This document shows positions 10,621 through 22,600 of a stretch of 64,000 bases of DNA, one piece after another (the first letter of the stretch is position 1; each line of letters begins with the position of its first letter). Below the pieces are notes generated by a model. The model did not search any database, was not told where the DNA came from, and saw only the letters and a list, made by a program, of their open reading frames with translations. The DNA lies in assembly GCF_021130785.1 (NCBI RefSeq), contig NC_060212.1:142544001-142608000 (forward strand), read 5' to 3'. The translations under genes were made by a program, and so were the position numbers. The stretch is from Homalodisca vitripennis (lineage: Eukaryota; Arthropoda; Insecta; Hemiptera; Cicadellidae).

Positions 10621-12199
10621 AGGTAAACTAGCTGCACCATATTGCCTAAGAACACAACTCAAGACGACAATAAACGATTCATTCACAATCTCCTACTACT
10701 ATCGCAACTCATTACTAATTCGAGTACAACGATCGTCCTGATAGCCGAGTAACGAGGCCATAACGAGAGGATGTTATGATATCACGAGTGGGAGAAGGTA
10801 AACTAGCTGCACCATAGTGCCTGAGAACACAACGCAAGACGGCAATAAACGATTCATTCACAATCTCCTACTACTATCGCAACTCATTACTAAATTCGAG
10901 TACAACGATCGTCCTGATAGCCGAGTAACGAGGCCATAACGAGAGGATGTTATGATGTCACGAGTGGGAGAAGTTAAACTAGCTGCACCATACTGCCTGA
11001 GAACACAACGCAAGACGGCAATAAACGATTCATTCACAATCTCCTACTACTATCGCAACTCATTACTAATTCGAGTACAACGATCGTCCTGATAGCCGAG
11101 TAACGAGGCCATAACGAGAGGATGTTATGATGTCACGAGTGGGCGAAGGTAAACTAGCTGCACAATAGTGCCTGAGAACACAATCGCAAGACGGCAATAA
11201 AACGATTCATTCACAATCTCCTACTACTATCGCAACTCATTACAAATTCGAGGTACAACGATCGTCCTATAGCCGAGTAACGAGGCCATAACGAGAGGAT
11301 GTTATGATGTCACGAGTGGGAGAAGGTAAACTAGCTGCACCATAGTGCCTGAGAACACAACGCAAGACGGCAATAAACGATTCATTCACAATCTCCTACT
11401 ACTATCGCAACTCATTACTAATTCGAGTACAACGATCGTCCTGATAGCCGAGTAACGAGGCCATAACGAGAGGATGTTATGATATCACGAGTGGGAGAAG
11501 GTAAACTAGCTGCACCATAGTGCCTGAGAACACAACGCAAGACGGCAATAAACGATTCATTCACAATCTCCTACTACTATCGCAACTCATTACTAATTCG
11601 AGTACAACGATCGTCCTGATAGCCGAGTAACGAGGCCATAACGAGAGGATGTTATGATATCACGAGTGGGAGAAGGTAAACTAGCTGCACCATAGTGCCT
11701 GAGAACACAACGCAAGACGGCAATAAACGATTCATTCACAATCTCCTACTACTATCGCAACTCATTACTAATTCGAGTACAACGATCGTCCTGATAGCCG
11801 AGTAACGAGGCCATAACGAGAGGATGTTATGATATCACGGGTGGGAGAAGGTAAACTAGCTGCACCATAGTGCCTGAGAACACAACGCAAGACGGCAATA
11901 AACGATTCATTCACAATCTCCTACTACTATCGCAACTCATTACTAATTCGAGTACAACGATCGTCCTGATAGCCGAGTAACGAGGCCATAACGAGAGGAT
12001 GTTATGATATCACGAGTGGGAGAAGGTAAACTAGCTGCACCATACTGCCTGAGAACACAACGCAAGACGGCAATAAACGATTCATTCACAATCTCCTACT
12101 ACTATCGCAACTCATTACTAATTCGAGTACAACGATCGTCCTGATAGCCGAGTAACGAGGCCATAACGAGAGGATGTTATGATGTCACGAGTGGGAGAA
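10621..12199. repeat. 175-bp satellite array, 9 units
   Basis: Unit starts (AGGTAAACTAGCTGCACC) are at 10,621, 10,796, 10,972, 11,147, 11,324, 11,499, 11,674, 11,849 and 12,024; the array stops at 12,199. Units are nearly identical except the one at 11,147-11,323, which carries several 1-bp indels. The period is close to a nucleosome repeat, as is common for satellites. Stops occur in all frames. Confidence 0.97.
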
Positions 12200-12765
12200 C
12201 CGGCAACGAGAGAATGAGCGAATCTCGTCGTCACCTCTATTTAAAACAGACCGTGTAAGGTCGAGGCGACCTTCCCAACCCGCGACTGGTTTGGCGGCTC
12301 CGTCACCACTGGGTGAGATACCCACTACACGGCTACGTAACTCTGCATACAATTATGATAGTGGATAAAATCGATTATTTAAAATAAAAACCCACATAGA
12401 ACCTCCTTCCCTTCTGTGATTTCGATCTTTAACGACCCACATCAATTCTGGTGCTAAAAATAAGGATGAACTAGTGCATGTTTATTTTGATTACCGACTG
12501 ACATCTTGATCTATGTATGGACTTGCAGTAACTATATTCGCACTTTTAAATTGTAACTTTGAAAATGTCTATTAACCTCATACTGTTTATTGTAATATTG
12601 TAAAACTCATATTTTGAGGCAATTTTGGTTCATAGACAAATATTTAACGAAATATTGATAAACAAAGTGTGTGTTTTAATCTAAGCCTATTCAGACAGTT
12701 CTTTTAATTATGAAAACTTTTTCATCTCACGCAGCATATATGATTTCGACTGGTGTTATGAAATT
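12200..12765. other. No recognisable gene; GC-rich satellite flank
   Basis: The first 150 bp after the array are GC-richer (for example CCCGCGACTGGTTTGGCGG at about 12,279). A weak echo is at 23,862-23,890. The rest is AT-rich. Confidence 0.4.
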
Positions 12766-12944
12766 AATTCGTAGCGTAGGGGTAAGGCTGAAGCTCTCTA
12801 ACTGAAGGATCATTGGTTCAATTCCCGGAGAGGAAATACAAATTTGCACTTGGATTGAAACCAATCCCTATTTAAAACGTTTAATACAACTTGTTAAAAT
12901 GCCACTGGCATTGATAGTACTCCATAGAAATAAATAAATAAAAA
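12766..12944 (+). mobile_element. tRNA-derived SINE, near complete
   Basis: A box TAGCGTAGGGGT at 12,772-12,783 and B box GGTTCAATTCC at 12,815-12,825, followed by a body of about 100 bp and an (AAAT)n tail at 12,927-12,944. Length is about 175 bp. This is the most complete of the tRNA-headed copies here. Transcription would be by RNA polymerase III and mobilisation by a partner LINE. Confidence 0.7.
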
Positions 12945-14244
12945 ACATGTCTATAGCATGTGGGTTTTACAAATGTACAGAGTTTACTCAATAAATAGAA
13001 GTACGAACGAAGGAGTTGAGAACATTAATACAGTTTGAAGTAGGAGACAAGTCATTTTATAATTATTATTTTGTAAGATTATTTAATTCCTTAGTTAATT
13101 ATTCAATCACACATATTAACTATGTCTTATTATTTTAGTATGTATTTCACAAAGTATCCTTTACATTCATTATTAACCAAGAAATCAGTACTCTAACAGT
13201 TTTGCGTATATTTGTAACCGGTTACAACTAATTTAAACGTTTATTTGGTTACATACATTTTTTGTAAACAAAATGTCCCTACAGAAATTTATGAAAAGTA
13301 TCCCACTATGTATAAAAAATTACAATATTGAAAACTTGCATCTCCGATTCAAGAAATTATCGTTGATTATCTCCACATTATGTATACCCTCAGATTAAAC
13401 ACCCCATACATTTTAAGAAGCCACGCGCTTTGTATTTAAAAGACTAATGGAAATTTTACACATAACACACACTGCAAGTTAGTGCAAAATATATAAACTC
13501 GAACTAGGGGTAATTTATGGTTCACAGTATTTTAGAAATATTTTTAAACCTTTCGTCTATAGGATTATACGAATATATTACGCAAGGTGAGAAAATCCAT
13601 GTGCGCACTGAGAGTGCAAAGTGCTGCATTGTTCAGGAAAAGGAACCCGAGGTAACTCTTACATAGCGAAGGCTTTTCGTTTGGATTATCTCCAGTTATT
13701 CATGCACTATGCATGAGAGGAGAGCCTTTTAACTGAATATCTAACCCTATTGATGAACAAAGCAGTAACATTCGGAAATGGCAGGAAAACAATAATATCT
13801 TAAATTATTTTCCATATACTTGTGAATAGAGGAGAAAAGTTCATTTATGTAATGACTACGTTTGTTATTCATGTACTTCAACTAAAAAAATATCAAAGAA
13901 TGTTATTCTCAAAAAGAAATACAAATAACAAATTATTAAAACATTTAGCAATCAAAATTGTTCAATATACCTCTAATGTAATTTTTTGGAACAGTTTAGA
14001 AAAATGAATCTATTGATAAACATGGACTCTTGAAAAATTACGTTTCCTAATGATATGTTTCTTATATTATATGAGACTCGATTCTTTAAAATACAAAAAT
14101 GTATATTTTTTATTAATTTTATACATTTTCAGCAATATATTTTACATTTCACAATTTTCATATATTACAATGATCACTGATATATTCAAGTTGTATATAT
14201 CTATACATTTTCATTATTATCGTTTATATTAGTTTCTACAATTT
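12945..14244. other. No recognisable gene
   Basis: AT-rich sequence. The short open frames at 13,822-14,232 are made of AT-rich codons and contain no domain I recognise. Confidence 0.45.
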
Positions 14245-14880
14245 GGTCAGTATCATCTTCACTACAATCTTGAATTGCCGAAGTAATAACTTCATTTTCA
14301 TTCCCATTATATTCCAAAAATTTAATTATAGGTTATAGTAACTTAAATATGAAATTAAAATTCTGAAATAAATTCTTCCTCAATATTTAGTAAACACAGC
14401 ATCTTTGCTGTTCTATATCACGTTGTACTTATGTTTACTCGTTTGAAATTGTTAAATTTGATTTACTTTTAAACAAGTAACGTAATGGTTTTTACGTTTC
14501 TTCAGCTAAATCTTTATTAAAATCTGTTTTTACGTAATTTATTTTCAGTGAATGTAAGGTAAGGTTCAGTGTAATTGAGTAAAGGTTTTAATAATAATCG
14601 ATAGAAAGACTAATGTTCTTCCAGGATTAAATTACATTAGGGCTTTGTTAGCTAGAAAACATTTAATCAATTTTTTAATTCTTTTTTAAATCTCGTCAGG
14701 ATGAAACTAGTAGTGAACTGCAATAGGAATAATATTAACGTGAAATTCAATTTAGAATCCGATGAGCTTTAAATACTGCTATTGAATGATGCAGTCAGTT
14801 AATCAATGTTACGTTGGAATTTATAAATAAATAAATTAGTAGTTTGTACATTTGTTCAAACCAGTACTTTACCTAATATT
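14245..14880 (-). repeat. Dispersed repeat family E, copy 1
   Basis: The reverse complement matches 47,095-47,745 over about 600 bp, including CTGACGAGATTT, TTCTAGCTAACAAA, AATCCTGGAAGAA and AAATTACGTAAAA. One part near 14,250-14,330 reads on the minus strand as EYNGNENEVITSAIQDCSED, which suggests a decayed coding sequence, but other frames hold many stops. Superfamily unknown. Confidence 0.75.
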
Positions 14881-15360
14881 TTAGTCTGCAACGATTGTTT
14901 GGGCACTGGAAGTTTTATAGCGTGTTAAAGTCAACATAGCTACTAATAGCAGAGTATGATTTTTTTTCAATTTGACAGCTTTTAGAGCTTAAGTAACCTA
15001 AGCTGAAAAATTCCATAACCAAGGAAAGTCTGCAGAAGCAGGGCCAGATATAGACGATATCGATCCAGATGATGCGATATTTCGGACATTTTCGTCAATA
15101 ATAATATGAGTAAACTGTTTGAACAGTTAGGAAACGAATCATTGTAAAACACTACTAGATTAGAGAATCGTTTCTGTATTTTCCTTATCATATATAATGT
15201 TGTATGTTATTGTGGTTTATATTTAAATCCCTTTTAATCTCTCCTAACAGATTTTTCATTAACTTCAACTTTTGTTAGTTCATGACAGATGTTTATATAA
15301 CGATTTGTTTACGTTTCGATGAAGCTGTCATTCTATTTAGAAATCATGTGGAAAATATAA
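14881..15360. other. No recognisable gene
   Basis: AT-rich sequence between repeat families E and D. Confidence 0.4.
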
Positions 15361-15665
15361 ACATGCGTGACACGAAACAAAAGTTTTTTTTTACAGTGCA
15401 AAACATACATCCTGGCCCGCTAAAAGAAGAAGTCACTTCAACAAGGAGCTAGAATAACCTCTTACTATCACGCCTGGATAGCCATTGAACGGAGAAACGC
15501 CCTCCCTGACATCAAAATGGCTGCCAAGTCTTGCCCCTAGCGGCTACAGAGCGAACAAACGTGATGATACATTTCGTGACGCGAAATAAAAGTTTTTCCC
15601 ACAAAAATCATATATCCATAGTTCGCCAAAAGAAAAAAAAAAAACACTAGTCACTTCAATAAGAA
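15361..15665 (+). repeat. Dispersed repeat family D, two direct copies
   Basis: Copy one is at about 15,366-15,450 and copy two at 15,575-15,665. They share GTGAC(A/G)CGAAA(C/T)AAAAGTTTTT and a TCACTTCAA(C/T)AAG end. A third copy is at 47,775-47,870. The segment between the two copies is GC-richer and unique. Confidence 0.65.
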
Positions 15666-16911
15666 ATACAGAAGCGTTTTTTCATCTCAACTGACAACAA
15701 AAAATGTGAAATAGTTATTAATAAAAACAATAACAGTAATCATGACCAATATTTGTAACAAACCATCCCGTGGAATTGACTTTGTAGAGAATACAGTCAT
15801 TTTCTCCTGATAGAATGTTTTATAAGGAATCAAATATTTGTTTGCAATATGTGCAATGACTGAGCATGAAGCTTTTTAATACAATATACCTGACTGTAAT
15901 TTTCTATACAAACCGAAGGACACTATAAATAATGGTTTCCTTCCTTTAATAACCCCCTTTGTTTTGTTCATACACTTATTATTACTCGTTCGAAGTTGTC
16001 GCTACTGTCATTGTTTAAGATGATTTAGACTGTTTGTTTATTGTTTTTTTTAAGAACGACCAACCAGTGTATATGTGTATGATAGAAAACAATCCCTAAG
16101 AACCTGTTATATCCTTATAAAAGTTTTTATTCAATTTCTGACGACTTGACGACTAAGTCAGTTGTTTGATAAAACTGGTGACGCCACACATAAAAAGCAA
16201 GTTGTTTGCACGAGAAAGTCAATCTCCGCCCAATATTCGGTTGCCAAACTTCGCGACTCGCTACAGGGAGAGACGAAAGATTTTATATTGTAGGCTATCG
16301 CCAGAAACATAGACACATTTTCCAGAGTTATATCCGAGATCTTTCCATGGATGGTGTTATAAAAGTAGTTATAGTAAATCATTTCACGGTATATAACGGT
16401 TTTGTTTCCGTTAAATTTAGCACAGATTTTAACCACTTTTTAATCTCTATCCCCCTGTTAGTCCCTATTTTGAAATAATCTAGGAAATAAATAAGAATAA
16501 TCCCATATTCTTCCAGGCCAAACCCATTAAAATGCGTAGACTGCTTAACACCACAGATTTATTTCTCCATTTAAATTTTACACCGGAATGGTGGAAATTG
16601 TATTTTTAAATTGAGCTCAAACGTAGTTTGTAACGATAAAAAAACGTTTGCTTCTCTAGTTTAAATTTCCAACATGAGTGTAAAACTGCATTGAAAAAAA
16701 ATAGTGGCGATAAATTTAGTTTAGCGCCGCCGGCGCCGCTTTGCTACAAATAAAATTGCAAAAAATTCGACTCCTTTAAATAGTGCTTGGAAACGTGCTG
16801 GTCTCTGGCGGCGAAACGAGGAAATGTGTTGCCTACTAAAACTAGTAACCTAGTTAGAAACATTTGAATATTTACTGTACTCTAGAATTACTATGCAGCA
16901 ACACGTATAGC
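15666..16911. other. No recognisable gene; small GC-rich cluster
   Basis: AT-rich except for a (GCC)-rich stretch at about 16,724-16,740 (GCGCCGCCGGCGCCGC). Overlapping frames at 16,158-16,478 on both strands look like chance. Confidence 0.4.
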
Positions 16912-17133
16912 ATGGCAGCGAAGCTACTGGAAGAATGCGACACAGATGTGCAACACCTGTTCTTATCTCTTATCAGAGACGAGCGTAGTGATAACAGGTC
17001 GCGGAATATTCATACGACGCAGTGGAGAGCTCCACTATGTGCTGTCAAGTGCTTAACTTTTAACTGTTACTTAACTTATGAATATGCTTTCTGTATAACA
17101 TACTTTATACAAATCAAATTTAAACTATTGTAA
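16912..17133 (+). CDS. Unidentified small ORF, low support
   Basis: A 73-codon frame. ATG at 16,912 sits in a good start context (AGCATGGCAG). The first 32 codons (MAAKLLEECDTDVQHLFLSL...) are GC-richer and charged; the last 40 are AT-rich and probably not coding. A GT at about 17,000 (AACAG|GTCGCG) could be a weak donor. I do not recognise a family. It may be a first exon or chance. Confidence 0.15.
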   Translation: MAAKLLEECDTDVQHLFLSLIRDERSDNRSRNIHTTQWRAPLCAVKCLTFNCYLTYEYAFCITYFIQIKFKLL

Positions 17134-17607
17134 TACAAATAGAGTTCAATTTATAATTGTTGACTAAGAGATAACAAGTTCTGCTCGTGCACCAGATGTC
17201 AGTTGATTCCGTTGAACCAAGACGATAAGAATCTGGTTCACAGTTTTTGTTAATGCCAATATTACCGCCATGTAGTAACATATAATTCCTAAATTTAAAA
17301 AGCTGTATGTTGTAACTGCTTTAAATAAATTTTTATACTTATAAAGGTTAATTATTCTGTCTCTGAAGAAAGTTTTATTATTCTAATGTATCTAATAAGT
17401 TAAACATTTATAACAAGAACGCCTAATTTTTAATTTAATGAGGCCCATTAACAAACATTTGAATTCAAACAAATCTTAAATAACTAAATATACTTGTGTG
17501 TTGAGCAGATGTTTAGGTTATAATCAAATGTTACAAACTAACGATTTTTTAGATGCAGATGGGAGCATATACCTGTTTCTTGTCATTGGCGTTAAATATA
17601 TTTAATA
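17134..17607. other. No recognisable gene
   Basis: AT-rich sequence. Confidence 0.4.
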
Positions 17608-18161
17608 AACAAAGTGTCCCGTAACTCTGTACTCAAAGGTATACAACGTTATTGCTTAGGTCAAGTTAAACATATTTCACCGTATGAACATTTGTCTCCG
17701 ATGCTTAGTTTCCCATCTGTCTGTCTGCATGTGTTTTTGATTTAAAAAAAATATATCTCAAAAACCAATAAATTAGATTATACCAAACTGAAAAAAATAT
17801 CATGAAATATCTTTAGTATTTTCAAAATGGTGGCCATAAAAACTTCAGTAAAAATGCTAGTTTTTAAGATAATCAAAGTTTAAAGTTTTAATAGCAGCCA
17901 TTTTGAAAATACTAAAGATAATTTCCTTATATTGTTCTGTTATAACTGGTCTTGTTATTATTAAAAAAAATCAACCAAATTAAGTTTTAGTTTAATTTAT
18001 TGGTTATTAAGATATTAATTTTTTTTATAAAAAAACACATAGACAGACAGATGGGAAACTAAGCATCGGTGACCCATGTTCATATGATAAAATATGTTTG
18101 TCTTGACCTAAGCAATAACGTGGTATACCTTATCGTCCCGAGAGTTATGGGACACTCTGTA
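17608..18161. mobile_element. Foldback MITE, mariner-like ends
   Basis: The whole 554-bp element is one long imperfect hairpin. Left arm (AAAGTGTCCCGTAACTC...) and inverted right arm (AGAGTGTCCCATAACTC...) match over more than 200 bp each, including TTATTGCTTAGGTCAAG and GATGCTTAGTTTCCCATCTG. TA dinucleotides flank both ends (17,606-17,607 and 18,162-18,163), consistent with Tc1/mariner target sites. No transposase remains. Confidence 0.85.
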
Positions 18162-18589
18162 TATGAACAGATTTAGTGGAAATAAGATTTTATAACACGG
18201 TTTTTCCTAACAAATGTCTCTAACATATACTTTACTAAACGATCTAGTTGTATCATATTGGTCTGTATTGTGTTACAAACCGGTAATCATAGTTAGTAAA
18301 AAATATTTCTAAAATTACATTTTTCAAAATCCGACTTTGTCTGTGAGGCCAGAAATGTTTTAAGAACAATTACTGCATATACAAGTACGTAAATAGATAC
18401 ATTAACTTTGCATCTATTCACATGTATTTTTTAAAATTACGAGTAAATGTCAATTATATTCAATTACTTACAATGTTTTGAATCTAATACCACACTTGAG
18501 TATGTTTTATACCTGATATTGTCATCTTGTGGTAAATTTCAATTTTATAGGTACCCAACTGATAAAACTTAGATATGGAAAACATAATT
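18162..18589. other. No recognisable gene
   Basis: AT-rich sequence. Confidence 0.4.
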
Positions 18590-18800
18590 ATTTTAGAAAA
18601 GAAGAGGCCGCCCTTTTTTCAAGATTATTCTGGACGCCCTCATAGGCACTGGCCTATCCGAGGATCTTATCAAACAGAATAAGGGGGAGAGTCGATACAA
18701 TACAAGGTCGATGGTACTGATCAAAATTTGGCCAGCCACAGACAGGATTTGAACCTACGTTATCTCTAACTCAGATCGTGCGGCCGATGACTGTCCCAAA
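18590..18800 (-). mobile_element. Composite tRNA-SINE/LINE-tail element, copy 1
   Basis: Read on the minus strand: a tRNA-like head with B box GGTTCAAATC (18,746-18,755), then a body shared with the copy at 26,536-26,862 (TCAGTACCATCGACCTTGTA, GTATCGACTC, GATAAGAT(C/T)CTCG). The 3' end is GGCCTCT followed by an A-rich tail. Relative to copy 2, about 130 bp of the LINE-derived middle are absent or replaced. Confidence 0.7.
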
Positions 18801-19111
18801 AATATAATAAGGTATGATATTATATTTCATCATAATTCATATTTAAAAGTATCTATCTGGAAAGGAAAGTGCTTCATACACCATGGTTTGAAGAAATTAC
18901 GTTCAACAGTAAAAACTACATAGTTCGTTTTACGTCAGCCAATTACAAAGACGATACGCTAATATTTTAAGTCATCGTACGTCATAGAAACAATAAACTT
19001 TAGAAATCAGCACTGCATTTATGAGAAACAAACTGATCAGCGTTTACCTGAAGTAGATGCTCACAAAAGTAATCGCTACAACACGTATATAAAGTAACGA
19101 AATTATTTATT
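18801..19111. other. No recognisable gene
   Basis: AT-rich sequence. Confidence 0.4.
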
Positions 19112-19395
19112 TATTTGTTTGAAGTTTGTTTTTGACGATGGAAGGATTGTGAAGGAAACAGAAACAGGGTTGTTTTTGTTGGCTATTGTGGTTCCTGACT
19201 TGTGCGTGTCCCAACGCTCTGGTTAGTTTTGTTTACTTTAATTAGATTGAAGTCATGCATTAGTTTAGTCATTTACCTGAAGAACACATCAGATTTCAGA
19301 TCTCGAAACGTAGTGTTACTGATTGTATTGCATCGCTGAACGATGGAAAATGTCTGGAAATATCCTGCTTCCTTCATTACATATTTGTTATTAAA
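19112..19395 (+). mobile_element. Penelope-like element fragment, copy 1
   Basis: Contains TTCCTGACTTGTGCGTGTC, then a hairpin motif (CTGAAGAA...CAGATCTCGAAACGTAGTG, about 19,276-19,314) shared with 22,500-22,540 and 34,493-34,530. A CTGAAGA...CGAAACGT hairpin is a recurring feature of Penelope-like elements in my recollection. Its first 45 bp (19,118-19,162) are the inverted counterpart of the 3' end of the copy at 34,576-34,620, as expected for inverted terminal segments. Confidence 0.5.
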
Positions 19396-20028
19396 TGATC
19401 AAACTTATAAAAAGAGATGTTCACTTTTTAAATCGTATATATTTGTATTATGTATATATTTACCAATAACACCAATAGTTAGATTATGTGCCAAATACTT
19501 CAACAACATTATGGTAGAGTTATGAAATTGGAGGAGATTTCAGAATATATTTAGTATAACAACTTACGATCTTTAAGCACTAATTCATTTAAAGCATGCA
19601 CCATATATATTTGAGAACACGTTATGTAATAACTCTATACTGCAAGAATACCATACTGTGTCCTTTGTAACTGTTCCCTTCGCTTATCACACTAGGGATC
19701 CGTGTTGGAATACCGCTTTAAGCCCGACCTTTTTATGTGTTAATAAAGAATTATCTGAGCCTAGCCAGAGGTAATTTGATAAAAGATCCAGGGCTAGAAC
19801 TTCAAATCATCTACAAATACATGCAAAACACAAACTGCACATGACATTTCCCTAAGATTTCTCCAAGTAAAATGTATTATGACTTTTACCATCAGCGGTT
19901 TATGAACTTGGCCATAAATGGATTAAGCAGTAAAGCTAAAGAAGTAATTGCATATCTAAATCCCGGCCTCTAAACTTCTCATAACATCTTTATACTGGTT
20001 ACAGCTGATGTTTTAAACCGTGAATACA
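19396..20028. other. No recognisable gene
   Basis: AT-rich unique sequence up to the satellite. Confidence 0.4.
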
Positions 20029-21200
20029 GTTTTACTGTCCGACACTGCTCAGCCCGACACTAGTCGCGACACAGCTCGCGGTGTGGATCTGTTTACCCTA
20101 GTCTTACTGTCCGACACTGCTCAGCCCGACACTAGTCGCGACACAGCTCGCGGTGTGGATCTGTTTACCCTAGTCTTACTGTCCGACACTGCTCAGCCCG
20201 ACACTAGTCGCGACACAGCTCGCGGTGTGGATCTGTTTACCCTAGTCTTACTGTCCGACACTGCTCAGCCCGACACTAGTCGCGACACAGCTCGCGGTGT
20301 GGATCTGTTTACCCTAGTCTTACTGTCCGACACTGCTCAGCCCGACACTAGTCGCGACACAGCTCGCGGTGTGGATCTGTTTACCCTAGTTTTACTGTCC
20401 GACACTGCTCAGCCCGACACTAGTCGCGACACAGCTCGCGGTGTGGATCTGTTTACCCTAGTTTTACTGTCCGACACTGCTCAGCCCGACACTAGTCGCG
20501 ACACAGCTCGCGGTGTGGATCTGTTTACCCTAGTCTTACTGTCCGACACTGCTCAGCCCGACACTAGTCGCGACACAGCTCGCGGTGTGGATCTGTTTAC
20601 CCTAGTCTTACTGTCCGACACTGCTCAGCCCGACACTAGTCGCGACACAGCTCGCGGTGTGGATCTGTTTACCCTAGTCTTACTGTCCGACACTGCTCAG
20701 CCCGACACTAGTCGCGACACAGCTCGCGGTGTGGATCTGTTTACCCTAGTCTTACTGTCCGACACTGCTCAGCCCGACACTAGTCGCGACACAGCTCGCG
20801 GTGTGGATCTGTTTACCCTAGTTTTACTGTCCGACACTGCTCAGCCCGACACTAGTCGCGACACAGCTCGCGGTGTGGATCTGTTTACCCTAGTCTTACT
20901 GTCCGACACTGCTCAGCCCGACACTAGTCGCGACACAGCTCGCGGTGTGGATCTGTTTACCCTAGTCTTACTGTCCGACACTGCTCAGCCCGACACTAGT
21001 CGCGACACAGCTCGCGGTGTGGATCTGTTTACCCTAGTCTTACTGTCCGACACTGCTCAGCCCGACACTAGTCGCGACACAGCTCGCGGTGTGGATCTGT
21101 TTACCCTAGTCTTACTGTCCGACACTGCTCAGCCCGACACTAGTCGCGACACAGCTCGCGGTGTGGATCTGTTTACCCTAGTTTTACTGTCCGACACTAC
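20029..21200. repeat. 72-bp GC-rich satellite array, 16 units plus a partial
   Basis: Unit k starts at 20,029 + 72(k-1). The units are identical apart from one C/T site (third base of each unit). Because 72 is a multiple of 3, one frame stays open across all units (24-residue repeat VLLSDTAQPDTSRDTARGVD...). That frame starts at GTG, has no ATG and no upstream gene context, so I read it as a by-product of the period. The C/T site shows a 5-unit (360-bp) higher-order pattern. Confidence 0.97.
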
Positions 21201-22261
21201 TCTCGAATGCTTGTATACAACTGACCGACACTGGTAGCGAGAGCTTTTTCTCCCATTGAGAGACTAGCAATTTTTACTGTCGGACACAGTACTTTCGCGA
21301 CTTCTTGCTAGTGTAAACACATCTGACAGGGTATCTCAATAATTTAATAGGTCAGTCGATCAATGAATGACTACGTATGTCAGGTTATCGTGCAGATTTA
21401 CTATAGGGTTCACTTCCATATATTTTCCAGAAAACCAAGCATAGCAGCCAATCACAACAATATGTAACCATAGAGATAACCATAAAGCACTCAACACATT
21501 ACCCAGTCCGTGGGCCTCACTACAGCACGGAGCGCCACAATAAAACACCGATATAAAGTGGGCCTTGTAGTCGGTCTCGGGGTCATGTTGATGTAGGGAC
21601 GTGTGTTTATGGACATCGGACACGTAAATAAGCACTGATTATACGCGGCGAAGCGCCCACGCAATGTTACCCAAACTCCTTTGCAAATCTGAAATATATT
21701 TAAGATTGATATTATTCTATTGCGTTGTTTTCAAATATGGGTTGTATTATTTATACTTGATGTTTTTATTCAAATTTGAGATGGTGAAGTAGATTTTTGG
21801 AAATCTATTTATGCTTCTCTGAATGCATACTTCGTAAACAAACAATTTTCGATCATTCCAAAGGAATTACATCCATTCATTGTACCAAGTTAAAGTAATT
21901 AAAATTAGGTTAAAGATTAGTCCAATAAAGGCCTAAATAAAATAGCAGCAGATAACAATGAATTTTTTTGCCGTACGTTCACAAGTTGAAGATTAAGTTC
22001 ATAACGATCTATTAGGTAAGGAAATTATATGTTTAATGAAAATTCATAAAATAATAAACGTTTATTACGTTATGTTTTACTAATTACTCAACCTACACTG
22101 ACTGAAATACTGAAATACCACGTGGAAAAGTACATTTTTAAAAGGAAAATATAGATAAAAACCACATAAACGTTTTAGGACAGTTTATGTGTATTTTATC
22201 GAGTAATTAGCGAAAACGAAGGATGCCAAAACCATTAAATAGTATTGCGCACAGTTGAGGC
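21201..22261. other. Degenerate satellite flank, then no recognisable gene
   Basis: At 21,200-21,330 diverged pieces of the 72-bp unit persist (ACCGACACTGGTAGCGA; TTTTACTGTCGGACAC; CTAGTGTAAACACATCTG). A minus-strand frame at 21,360-21,635 has a hydrophobic stretch but no ATG start and no recognised domain. Confidence 0.5.
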
Positions 22262-22600
22262 ATTCGTGTTAGGTGGTTGGCCGGCGAGTGCAGGCCTATT
22301 GTGACATGTATACTGTACTTCAGTATTAATAATTAGTGTAGTGTTTTACTTTTATTAAATGCATGTTTAAGAGCCAGTGAGTATGGAGATGACACACACA
22401 TATAGTGTTTGTGATTCCTGACTTATGCGTGTCACAACGCTCTGGTATGATTTTTTTATGCTAAGGTAGATTGCAGTTATTTGTTATTAGTTATTCACAT
22501 GAGGAAGAGATCAGATTGCAGATCTCGAAACGTAGTGGTTTGTACCATTGAACAATGACAAATGTCTGGAAAAAAATTATGTTTCTTTTAGCATCGGCTG
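22262..22600 (+). mobile_element. Penelope-like element fragment, copy 2
   Basis: Aligns to 34,246-34,570 over about 330 bp: TTAGGTGGTTGG, CCTATTGTGAC, GTGATTCCTGAC, GTCACAACGCT and the GAGATCAGATTGCAGATCTC hairpin followed by GAAACGTAGTG. No RT or GIY-YIG coding is left. Confidence 0.55.

Noticed and set aside
8223..12199. CRISPR-like direct repeats
   Set aside because: Repeat units are contiguous satellites without unique spacers, and the window is eukaryotic.
19276..19314. Functional hammerhead ribozyme in the Penelope-like hairpin
   Set aside because: An additional nucleotide follows CUGAAGA and stems I and III are not evident; kept only as a hypothesis.
20020..21237. 405-codon open frame read as a repeat-protein gene
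   Set aside because: It coincides with the 72-bp satellite, starts at GTG without an ATG, and stays open only because the period is a multiple of three.
21360..21635. Minus-strand 91-codon frame with a hydrophobic segment
   Set aside because: No ATG, no recognised domain, no splice sites; hydrophobic residues follow from T-rich sequence.
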